Assembly (NCBI RefSeq): GCF_000022325.1
Contig: NC_012034.1
Coordinates: 948,501 to 1,012,500 of the forward strand
DNA: 64,000 nucleotides
Reading direction: 5' to 3'
Source of the DNA: Caldicellulosiruptor bescii DSM 6725
GTDB taxonomy: Bacteria > Bacillota > Thermoanaerobacteria > Caldicellulosiruptorales > Caldicellulosiruptoraceae
Shown here: piece after piece, positions 39,461-46,810 of the stretch
Layout: each line of letters starts with the position of its first letter
Numbering within the stretch: position 1 is the first letter of the stretch
Translations under genes and position numbers: made by a program
Notes under the pieces: model-generated
Databases searched by the model: none
Seen by the model: only the letters and a program-made list of their open reading frames with translations
What the model was told of the DNA's origin: nothing

Positions 39461-39763
39461 AGGATTTTTCCTTATCTTTGGGGCCCAGGAAGTTTTGGTT
39501 CAAGAGCTGAGTGTTTAAATTATCATTTCAAAACACACGGTAAAGAAGTAGCAGCATCAAATATATGTGAGTACGTGAGACTGGCTGATAAAGTAAGGCA
39601 GGATATTATTAAACAAAAGTTAAAGCCTGTAAAGCCTGTTGAAGGTGCAATTCCAAATGTATATAGATTCAAATATAAAATATATTATTTGCATGCGGTA
39701 TGCGTAAACTATGTTCCATCTGGTGATTTAATTAGTTTTGGCGAAAAAAATTCTAGTCCTTAA
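39461..39763 (+). pseudogene. orphan polymorphic-toxin C-terminal tip (relic)
   Basis: An open frame runs from 39461 to the stop at 39763 with no ATG and only a late GTG at 39575. The translation 'GPGSFGSRAECLNYHFKTHG' is followed by 'NICEYVRLADKV' and ends 'YVPSGDLISFGEKN'. This pattern (HF-KHG, EY-x3-A, a Tyr-Arg pair, then S/G-x-ISFG) matches the last ~90 residues of RHS/LXG/CdiA-type polymorphic toxins that carry a small RNase-like domain. No delivery domain is present; it is fused against the tyrS end. Recognition is by pattern, not search. Confidence 0.5.
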
Positions 39764-39866
39764 TTAATTATCAAAAAAACTGAATAATACAAATATCAAA
39801 ACCATTAATATTTTTTATATGAATTATGAATTATTATGTATTACCAAATGGAGGCATTATTAGAGA

Positions 39867-40217
39867 ATGTATACATGTGAATTTGGAATTATTTACAAAA
39901 TAGATCAGGGGAAGAAATATTATGAATATGAACCGGAGAGATATGATTGCGTATATATAAATTGTGATATTGTATTGGATTGGTGGGAAGTAGGATTAAA
40001 CCAGGTAAAAACGTATATTGGTGTAGGTTTTGAAAAGGAATTTTATGGTATAGACGTAGATGGGGTGTCATTGATACCACCAGAATCACTTTCTGTATTT
40101 GAAAAAATAGTAGAAAGTGACCCGAGGACAAAAGAAGATCCAAGTCTTAAGGAACTTTTGAAGAAGATTAAAAAAGCAAAAGAGGAGAATAAATATATGA
40201 TTTGTTTTGGTGTGTGA
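39867..40217 (+). CDS. hypothetical protein, possible immunity protein to the adjacent toxin tip
   Basis: A 116-residue soluble, acidic protein with aromatic-rich N-terminus ('IDQGKKYYEYEPERYDCVYI') and a charged C-terminal helix. GGAGG lies 12 bp upstream of its ATG. I do not recognise the family. Its size, acidity and place directly downstream of a toxin-tip relic are what immunity genes show; this is inference. It lies inside the segment bounded by copies of the tyrS 3' end. Confidence 0.5.
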   Translation: MYTCEFGIIYKIDQGKKYYEYEPERYDCVYINCDIVLDWWEVGLNQVKTYIGVGFEKEFYGIDVDGVSLIPPESLSVFEKIVESDPRTKEDPSLKELLKKIKKAKEENKYMICFGV

Positions 40218-40224
40218 AGTTTAA

Positions 40225-40318
40225 GATTGACCTTAAAAGCTTTGATGCCATACAGCTAAAAGATAAAATTGGTAAAACTAAAGCTTTTGTGAAGGAAAAA
40301 TCTTCGTAAAGCTTTTTT
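40225..40318 (+). repeat. second, diverged copy of the tyrS 3' end with a terminator
   Basis: AAATTGGTAAAACTAAAGC and TTTTGTGAAGGA here match the tyrS end (39434-39464) with two substitutions, and weaker similarity runs back to about 40225. A terminator follows: AAAGCTTT (40280-40287) with AAAGCTTT (40308-40315) and inner GAAG/CTTC, then T6. Confidence 0.75.
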
Positions 40319-40577
40319 GATTTTCATATTAAGAAACATTACGATTTTACAAACGCAGGAATTTGAGTTTAGTAGGTTGTTTGTTGTTGTGCCAGATAAA
40401 AAGCAAATAAATAATTTAAGAAGTAATATTATTATGTAAAGCTTGATTTTATATCAGAATTATATCAGTAAAAATTTTAACTGTACTAATATCAAATTAA
40501 ATTGCCAATAAATAATGGCAACATTTATTGATAAATAAAGTTTTTAAAGTATTTTTTAGGTTTAATAGTATTTCCAA
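40319..40577. other. AT-rich intergenic DNA with a possible small gene remnant
   Basis: From a TTG at 40317 a 40-codon frame runs to 40439 and includes 'FEFSRLFVVVPDKKQINN', which looks coding but is not recognised. The rest is AT-rich with a TTATATCAG direct repeat near 40450-40470 and no gene. Confidence 0.25.
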
Positions 40578-40606
40578 TTGTTTTTTTGATAATATTTTGG
40601 TATACT
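40578..40606 (+). promoter_or_regulatory. probable promoter of the lipoprotein gene
   Basis: TTGTTT (40578-40583), 17-bp spacer, TATACT (40601-40606). This implies a leader of about 160 nt, which contains a 34-codon ORF (40678-40782) overlapping the lipoprotein start. Confidence 0.5.
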
Positions 40607-40677
40607 AAAACTAACAGAGCATATGGTACAAGCTTGGAATATATTATATAAATGTGAATCAAAATATAAGTTACAGT

Positions 40678-40782
40678 ATGTTTCTATACAGTCCTTCTCA
40701 AACTCTGGTGGCATCAGCTGCTAATTATTGTATGTATAAACGACAGGTGTTAAATGTAATGAGAAAGGAGCTATGGAAATGA
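40678..40782 (+). CDS. possible 34-residue leader peptide
   Basis: An ATG opens 34 codons that end 10 bp inside the lipoprotein gene. The peptide includes 'SPSQTLVASAANYCMYKRQ', with less AT-biased codons than the flanks. No good ribosome site is present, so translation is doubtful. Confidence 0.2.
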   Translation: MFLYSPSQTLVASAANYCMYKRQVLNVMRKELWK

Positions 40783-41531
40783 GAAGGAGAATTATAATAA
40801 TTGGTATAATATGCATGTTTATCTTGACAGGCTGTGGATTGTTGTGTTGGTTTTTTTATGGAGGAAAGACAGAATCGAAGGGGGACACAGTCAAAGCAGG
40901 GGAGAAGGTAGTTTGGGCATCTGAGCTAAATAATAGAGCAGAAAATACTGAAGAAGGGGTAAGTGGAAAGCAGGAAGATAGCAACCAGAGTCAGACCACA
41001 TGCGATGCTGTTTATACTAATCTTGCAACTGAAATAAATGATCCAATTGCAAGAAAAGTTTTTGATTTAATTTTAATTAGTCATTCAGTTATAGCTGATA
41101 GGTATCAAGACACAAACAATATAGATAATAATTATATGCAAAAATCTTCTTTAGCAGAAGACAGAGATGATGAATTTTATTCAATCAGGAAGAAGAAAAA
41201 AGAACTTGATAAAGAGGCAATGGCTTATTATGAAAGTTTAATGGATGAACTTAAAAGAAATCCACAGAATTGGAAGAGTGTATGGAAGAGATATAAAGAC
41301 TATGCTATTGAATATTATGCTAAGGTAAGAAATTTTGATTATGATCCAGAAGTTAAAAAGATAACATATTTAAAGACAGAAGAAGGTAAGGAGTTAGCAA
41401 AGCAAGGTGGAATAACCGAAAAAGTCATTGAACAATGGCAGAAGAGGTATGAAGAGGTGAAAGAATACACAAGAGAGGAAGTCAGAAAACAACTTGAGGA
41501 ATCTGCCAAAGAGGCAGGTATACCAGAATAA
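40773..41531 (+). CDS. hypothetical lipoprotein
   Basis: A 252-residue protein with an N-terminal membrane segment and a lipobox L18-T19-G20-C21, so probably lipid-anchored outside the membrane. The rest is charged, low in structure at first (~25-75) and then mostly helical, with a Glu/Lys-rich C-terminus. GAGAAAGGAG precedes the ATG. I do not recognise a family. A terminator follows directly. Confidence 0.65.
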   Translation: MEMRRRIIIIGIICMFILTGCGLLCWFFYGGKTESKGDTVKAGEKVVWASELNNRAENTEEGVSGKQEDSNQSQTTCDAVYTNLATEINDPIARKVFDLILISHSVIADRYQDTNNIDNNYMQKSSLAEDRDDEFYSIRKKKKELDKEAMAYYESLMDELKRNPQNWKSVWKRYKDYAIEYYAKVRNFDYDPEVKKITYLKTEEGKELAKQGGITEKVIEQWQKRYEEVKEYTREEVRKQLEESAKEAGIPE

Positions 41532-41552
41532 GTAATGTATAACAATAATTTA

Positions 41553-41586
41553 AAAAGGGCTTACAGCAAAATCTGCAGGCCCTTTT
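41553..41586 (+). terminator. terminator of the lipoprotein gene
   Basis: AAAAGGGC (41553-41560) pairs with GCCCTTTT (41579-41586), with a weaker CAG/CTG inner pair. Confidence 0.7.
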
Positions 41587-41695
41587 ATTAATTAAAAACT
41601 TTTGCTTTATTCAATTGTGGTGTTGAGACAAAATAAAAAAGTTTTTGAAAAAGCAGAAGTTTGGGCTGTTATATAAAGGATTTTATAATAGTCAA

Positions 41696-41915
41696 TTGTA
41701 ATACTGATAAGAATGTAGTATAATGATATCAAAAGTTATTCCAAATTTTCATAACCTAAGCTTAGGTTGTACTAATTTTAGTTAACAGAGCGATGATAGG
41801 GTTTTTATTAACATTGAACTTCAAAATGGATATGTCTTGCAAATTAGAAAACTCAAATTTGTGAAGATAAAGCTTTTGTAAAGGGTATATTCCTTTGCAA
41901 AAGCTAATTTTTTAA
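41696..41915 (+). ncRNA. candidate small transcript with its own promoter and terminator
   Basis: TTGTAA (41696-41701), 17 bp, TATAAT (41719-41724) form a near-consensus promoter. A perfect 16-bp palindrome AACCTAAGCTTAGGTT (41753-41768) follows, then the third tyrS-end copy, then a strong terminator. No ORF with a start and ribosome site lies between, so a ~185-nt RNA is possible. Confidence 0.4.
41785..41886 (+). repeat. third, diverged copy of the tyrS 3' end
   Basis: In frame this reads 'INIELQNGYVLQIRKLKF' then 'VKIKLL' and a stop, against tyrS 'LDIELQNGDVLQVGKLKF' then 'VKVKLL' and a stop. The match includes the stop position and the DNA beyond it. No upstream tyrS sequence is left. 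Confidence 0.85.
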
Positions 41916-41918
41916 TTT
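41871..41918 (+). terminator. terminator of the third tyrS-end copy
   Basis: AGCTTTTGTAAAGG (41871-41884) pairs with CCTTTGCAAAAGCT (41892-41905; one G-U), followed by an AATTTTTTAATTTTT tail. Confidence 0.85.
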
Positions 41919-41924
41919 TTAAAT

Positions 41925-41966
41925 TGACTTTTAGTCATTGACGTTTGGCAGTGCATATGTTAAAAT
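41925..41966 (+). promoter_or_regulatory. promoter of the MMPL exporter with an overlapping TGACT-N3-AGTCA operator
   Basis: TTGACG (41938-41943), 17 bp, TAAAAT (41961-41966). Immediately upstream TGACT (41925-41929) and AGTCA (41933-41937) form a palindrome of the sort bound by TetR-family repressors that control RND/MMPL pumps. No TetR gene is in the neighbourhood. Confidence 0.6.
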
Positions 41967-41999
41967 AGGCTGTGTAAAATTTTAAAAGAGGTGAGGTGT

Positions 42000-44900
42000 G
42001 TGAGAGTAATTTTAAAGCGTCCGTGGCTGAGTACTATTATATGGGCTATTTTAACAGTAATATTTGTAGTTACTATGCCAGATATAAATAAAATAGTGCG
42101 ACTCAAAGGTGAACCTAAAATTGGTCAGGAATACCCATTTCAAGTTGCAGCAGCGTTAGAAAAAGAATATCAGGGAGTGCCAAAGGATAAAAAGCTTTCA
42201 ACAGTAGCAATTGTATTTTATGACAAAAACGGTCTTTCAGATGAAGACATTGTGGCAATTAAAAGGATAATTTATGGACTTAACAGCAACAGAGAAAAAT
42301 ACAACATTGAAAATATTTCAACTCATTTCAAGAATCCTGAGCTAAAAAACTACTACGTATCAGGCAACAACAAGGTTATCCTTGCAAGCATTCAGGCAGA
42401 CAAGTCAAAGAGAGAAATTATTGAGATAAGAGACGATATTTATAAGTTTATAGATTCTGTTAGAAAACCAAAGAGTTTAGAAGTGTATCTGACAGGTGGA
42501 GATTTAATTACCCAAGACTTTGTAAAGGCTTCAGAAGATGGTGTTAAAAAGACCGATGTCATCACAATTGTATTTATAATCATTGTGTTGGTCCTTGTTT
42601 TCCGCTCACCTGTCACTCCAATTGTTTCACTTTTAACAGTTGGTGTTTCGTTTTTAATCTCACTTAGCATAGTTGGGCACATAGCAGATAAGTTTAATTT
42701 TCCAATCAATACTTTCACAAGAACATTTATTGTTGTATCCTTGTTTGGAATTGGAACGGATTATAATCTATTGATTATTTCAAGATTTAGAGAAGAGCTT
42801 GCAAATGGAAAAGATGTCGACAATGCAATAATAACCACATTTAAAACCGCAGGAAAGACAGTGGTATTTAGCTGTCTTGCAGTTTTCACAGGTTTTGCAG
42901 CTTTTGCAGCAGCATCTTTTAACTTTTTCAGAGCAATGTCAGCAATTTCAGTAAGTGTACTTGTACTTTTACTTGTGCTTTTAACCTTGGTTCCAGCAGT
43001 GCTCAAAATTTTTGGTAAAAATCTTCTCTGGCCATTTAATAAAGAAATACAGCACACCCATAGCAGACTCTGGGAAGCTGCTGCGAGACTTTCGACTAAA
43101 TATCCTTATGTTGTTTTGACAACAGTTATTTTAATTTTAATACCTTTTCTTTTATCAGTCAGAGGCGATTTGTCATTCAACACACTAAACGAGCTTTCTG
43201 AAAAGTACAAATCCGTAAAAGGATTTAACATAATTTCAAAAAACTTTAGTAGTGGAAAGACATTTCCTGTTACGATTTATTTAAAATCTAATAAGAGCTT
43301 AGCAACTTCGGATGCACTATCTGACATTGAAAAAATAACTGAGGTATTGAGCAAGCAAAAAGGTATAAAAGATGTATATTCAGTAACAAGACCTCAAGGG
43401 GAGATTATAAAACAATTTACTTTGTCAAACCAAGCAGATACTGTTATAAAAGGTATTGATAGTTTGAGAGATGGTCTTTTGAAAGTTAACAATGCAATTG
43501 AGACTATAAACAAAAATTTAAATATGTCAACAAAAGAATTTGATGTTCAAAAACTTATAACTGGCATTTCACAGCTTGAGAATGGTGTATATGAATTGAA
43601 AATTTCTTTAGAAAAACTAAATGGTGGATTTGAACAGGGGTTAAATGGTTCTAAGAAGATATATGATGGTCTTAATAAGCTTTCAATTGGAAGCAGCAAG
43701 CTGTCTGAAGGCTTTAAAGAATTCTATTCTGAGTATACAAGGTCAATAAATAAGGTAAAAAGGGAATTACAGGGATTTGATGTAAATCAAATTGAACTTT
43801 TATTGACAGGTATTAATACTGCTAATAACAATTTAAAAGCACTTTCAAATAAGTATCCGGAAATCTCAAAGGATATCAATTATATTATGGCATCTGAGAT
43901 TTTATCAAAAATTGAAACTGAAGCAAATAAGTTTGCTCCAAAGTTAAAAGAGTTTTCTTCTGAATATGAAAAGATTTCAGCCCAGATAAATGAAGCTGAC
44001 AAAGCTCAGAAGCTTATTTCAAATTCTATTGATAGCATAGCTTCAGCTTCAAAACAGCTTGCTGATGCTCATGGGAAGGTTCTAAGTGGCTACTATCAAA
44101 TTGACAAAGGTCAAAAGCAAATAATCTCAGGTGTAAACCTTATGTATTCAAAACTTCAGGAGTTTGACAAACAAAAAGAACAGATTCTAAAAAAAGTGGA
44201 TGAACTTCAGACAGGGTTTACAAGTTTAAAATCAGCGCTTTTGCAGATTTCTGATGCACTTAACAAGATGGCAAATTCTATGCAGAATATGAAGAGTTAT
44301 TTTGAAGGATACAAAACAACAAACATCTTTTACGTCCCACCAGAGGCTATAAAAAGCAGTAGCTTCAAAAAGGCTTTAGATTCATATATGAACAAAAATA
44401 GAACAATAACAAAGATAATCTTGATTCTTGACACAAATCCATATACAAACAAGGCAATTGACATAGTTGACAATGTGGAAAAGGTTTTAAATAACTCTTT
44501 AGAGTTTATAAACACAAAGTTTGTGTCGGTAGGAGTTGGTGGGATATCATCTTCAAACCACGATTTGAGAAGCATTTATTTTAAGGATTTCAAGACTTTG
44601 AGACTTATAATGATAATAAGCATCTTTATTCTCATGTTCCTAATTTCAAGGTCAATCTTTAATGCTGCAATAATGGTAATAATAGTTTTTGCCGACTACT
44701 ACCTTGCACTCTCTATAACAGAGATGATTTTCAAAGGAATATTCAAGTACGAAGCACTCAACTGGGCAGTGCCATTTTTCACCTTTGTTGTGTTCTTAGC
44801 TCTGGGTATAGACTACAGTGTATTTTTACTGATAAGGTTTTACGAATATAGAAATTTAGAACTTTCAGAAGCACTGAGACTTACCTCGGCAAACATTGGG

Positions 44901-45080
44901 CATGTTGTAACATCAGCGGTGATAATTTTAGCCGGCACATTTGCGGCAATGCTGCCATCTGGGATTTTGACATTAATGCAGGTTTCCATCTGTGTTGTGA
45001 TAGGCCTTGTTCTGCTTGCATTTTTTCTGCTTCCATTTTTGTACAATACTTTGATGAGAATAAAAAGGGATATAATATAA
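42000..45080 (+). CDS. MMPL/RND-family exporter
   Basis: About 1026 residues from the GTG at 42000 (AGAGGTGAGG upstream; a GTG at 41991 is also in frame). The architecture is RND-like and duplicated: a first membrane helix, an extracytoplasmic domain, helices with 'GIGTDYNLLIISRFREEL', then a ~400-residue coiled-coil-rich extracytoplasmic domain (residues ~440-830), and a second helix bundle with the matching 'LGIDYSVFLLIRFYEYR'. MMPL proteins export lipids or hydrophobic compounds using the proton gradient. Substrate unknown. The 3' end from about 44121 is repeated almost exactly at 54794. Confidence 0.88.
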   Translation: MRVILKRPWLSTIIWAILTVIFVVTMPDINKIVRLKGEPKIGQEYPFQVAAALEKEYQGVPKDKKLSTVAIVFYDKNGLSDEDIVAIKRIIYGLNSNREKYNIENISTHFKNPELKNYYVSGNNKVILASIQADKSKREIIEIRDDIYKFIDSVRKPKSLEVYLTGGDLITQDFVKASEDGVKKTDVITIVFIIIVLVLVFRSPVTPIVSLLTVGVSFLISLSIVGHIADKFNFPINTFTRTFIVVSLFGIGTDYNLLIISRFREELANGKDVDNAIITTFKTAGKTVVFSCLAVFTGFAAFAAASFNFFRAMSAISVSVLVLLLVLLTLVPAVLKIFGKNLLWPFNKEIQHTHSRLWEAAARLSTKYPYVVLTTVILILIPFLLSVRGDLSFNTLNELSEKYKSVKGFNIISKNFSSGKTFPVTIYLKSNKSLATSDALSDIEKITEVLSKQKGIKDVYSVTRPQGEIIKQFTLSNQADTVIKGIDSLRDGLLKVNNAIETINKNLNMSTKEFDVQKLITGISQLENGVYELKISLEKLNGGFEQGLNGSKKIYDGLNKLSIGSSKLSEGFKEFYSEYTRSINKVKRELQGFDVNQIELLLTGINTANNNLKALSNKYPEISKDINYIMASEILSKIETEANKFAPKLKEFSSEYEKISAQINEADKAQKLISNSIDSIASASKQLADAHGKVLSGYYQIDKGQKQIISGVNLMYSKLQEFDKQKEQILKKVDELQTGFTSLKSALLQISDALNKMANSMQNMKSYFEGYKTTNIFYVPPEAIKSSSFKKALDSYMNKNRTITKIILILDTNPYTNKAIDIVDNVEKVLNNSLEFINTKFVSVGVGGISSSNHDLRSIYFKDFKTLRLIMIISIFILMFLISRSIFNAAIMVIIVFADYYLALSITEMIFKGIFKYEALNWAVPFFTFVVFLALGIDYSVFLLIRFYEYRNLELSEALRLTSANIGHVVTSAVIILAGTFAAMLPSGILTLMQVSICVVIGLVLLAFFLLPFLYNTLMRIKRDII

Positions 45081-45312
45081 AAGGAACTTCGAAAAAATTT
45101 GAAAGCTGCCTCCAGAGAAGGGGGCAGCTTTTTGTTTGCGAAAAAACATGAGAAAATTTAAGAAATTTAGAGATATTTGAAGAAAGAGAGAGCTGATAGC
45201 TAAAAATTGCTTAAAATTAACTAAAAAAAACGAGTTTGACAGGATGAAAATTAATAAAGTAAAATTGAGGTGAAAATTCCAAGGAGAATATTAGTAAATA
45301 TAGCAATCTGCA
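44121..45312 (+). repeat. 1.2-kb direct repeat, copy 1
   Basis: From ATAATCTCAGG at 44121 through the exporter stop and terminator to about 45312 the sequence matches 54794-55996 at a constant offset of 10673 bp through the coding part, with about ten amino-acid differences in 313. Confidence 0.9.
45102..45133 (+). terminator. terminator of the MMPL exporter
   Basis: AAAGCTGCC (45102-45110) pairs with GGCAGCTTT (45123-45131), then T-run. The gap from here to 45414 is AT-rich with no gene and belongs mostly to the direct repeat. Confidence 0.85.
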
Positions 45313-45414
45313 AGGTTACAAAGCCATTAACCTCTTTTTATGGGTACTAAACGAGCATTCCTGTAATGAACGAAAATGAGTGAAAATGACGAGAAATGAG
45401 ATTTGAAAAGATAA

Positions 45415-45482
45415 GGTACCTCCTGGTAAAATACAGAATGTAAGTTGTACAACTTACGACAAAACACAACAAAGGAGGTACC
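45415..45482. repeat. nested inverted repeats at the 3' side of the IS256 transposase
   Basis: GGTACCTCC (45415-45423) is inverted at 45474-45482, enclosing a perfect palindrome GTAAGTTGTACAACTTAC (45440-45457). It may be part of the IS end or a terminator; I could not pair it with the other end of the element. Confidence 0.5.
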
Positions 45483-45498
45483 CTCTTTGAGAGACTTG

Positions 45499-46728
45499 TC
45501 AAGAATTTTGTGTTTCCAATTTATAACGCAAGTTGTAAAGTTGGGTTATGTTATTGATGCATTTTCTAATACTGGGAACTCCATTTTTCCATTTTGTACG
45601 GCGTAAGTTCTCTCGCTGTAAGTAAATATTAATTTCTAAGACTTTGGCAGTCTGAAAGTATCCACCTGAATTTACTCTAATCTTTTCAATCATGCTGTTT
45701 ACACTTTCAACGGCGTTTGTGGTATAGATATGCTTTCTTAATTCCTCGGGGTATTTCATATGGGCAAGATAAAACTCTGCTTTTTCTGATATTGCTTTAA
45801 TAAATCGAGGATATTTTGCAAGGTATTCATCACAAAGTTCTTTAAATTTCAATACAGCTTCATCGAAATCAGGAGAAAAGGTTTTGATTTTGTCCAAGCT
45901 CTTGTTAAAAGCTGAAGCATCCTCTTTTGTCATATGTTTTCTGACATTACGTTGGAGGTGGACAAAACACAGTTGATGGTCAGCAAGAGGATAAGCAAGT
46001 TTGACAGCATCTATAATACCTGGGAAGTCATCACTTATGACAATTAGAATCTCTTTTAGCCCTCTTGTAATTAAGTCTTCAAATACTTTCATCCAATCAG
46101 CCTTATTTTCTTTGCCGAAGAAAGTGTAGACACCGAAAATGTCTTTTTTACCTTCTAAGTCGATACCGAGGACAACATAACAAGTAGCTTGTTTAACCTT
46201 AGAATTATCCTTAACTTCACAATGATAACCATCGATGATGAGAGCAAAAGCACTTGTTGGTAGTTCTCTTTGTTTGAATAACTGAAGCTCATTTTTAAGG
46301 TCTTCTTTGATTTTTAGTATTTCATTTTCGGAATATGGAAGATTCAAAGCTTTCAAAGTCTGGACAAGGGAACTTTCGGAATAACCATTGACGACTAAAG
46401 ACATAAGCAGGTCAGTGTATGAACTATCAACTCTTTTGTAGCGGTCAGGGAGGATAGAAGGTCGGAAATTACCAGTACGTGTGCGAGGGACAGAGATTTC
46501 AAGACTGCCAACAGGTGTTGCAAGTTTTCTATCGTAAAAACCATTGCCTTTGTCATTGTCATTTTTAGCAAGGTACACTGATCTTTCCGATAACATAAAG
46601 CAATCGAGCAAGTTTTCTAAGAGTTGTTTTAGAGCTGGGCGGTTAGGATCATCTTTGGAGCAATACATATTTAATACTTGCTCTACAGCCATGTTTTTAG
46701 CAGTTTCGTGAATTTCGTTTTTATTCAT
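45499..46728 (-). CDS. IS256-family (mutator) transposase
   Basis: A 409-residue, full-length transposase with the DDE triad of the family: 'FALIIDGYH', 'VISDDFPGI' followed by 'ADHQLCFVHLQRN' (the C/H helix signature), and 'TTNAVESVNSMIEK'. The reading frame is intact. A plausible right end with CAGTGGACACAATTT lies near 46770-46790, but I could not find a convincing inverted partner on the left, so the element borders are left open. Confidence 0.92.
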   Translation of the reverse strand: MNKNEIHETAKNMAVEQVLNMYCSKDDPNRPALKQLLENLLDCFMLSERSVYLAKNDNDKGNGFYDRKLATPVGSLEISVPRTRTGNFRPSILPDRYKRVDSSYTDLLMSLVVNGYSESSLVQTLKALNLPYSENEILKIKEDLKNELQLFKQRELPTSAFALIIDGYHCEVKDNSKVKQATCYVVLGIDLEGKKDIFGVYTFFGKENKADWMKVFEDLITRGLKEILIVISDDFPGIIDAVKLAYPLADHQLCFVHLQRNVRKHMTKEDASAFNKSLDKIKTFSPDFDEAVLKFKELCDEYLAKYPRFIKAISEKAEFYLAHMKYPEELRKHIYTTNAVESVNSMIEKIRVNSGGYFQTAKVLEINIYLQRENLRRTKWKNGVPSIRKCINNITQLYNLRYKLETQNS

Positions 46729-46810
46729 TCTCAGTGACCCCCTTTGATGATTATTTCAATACTAATTATACAGTGGACACAATTTTATTTTAACTCCCGG
46801 AGTTCAAATC

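Noticed and set aside
45415-46800. Exact borders of the IS256 copy
   Set aside because: I could not pair a left inverted repeat with the CAGTGGACACAATTT-type right end or find an 8-bp duplication, so no element span is given.
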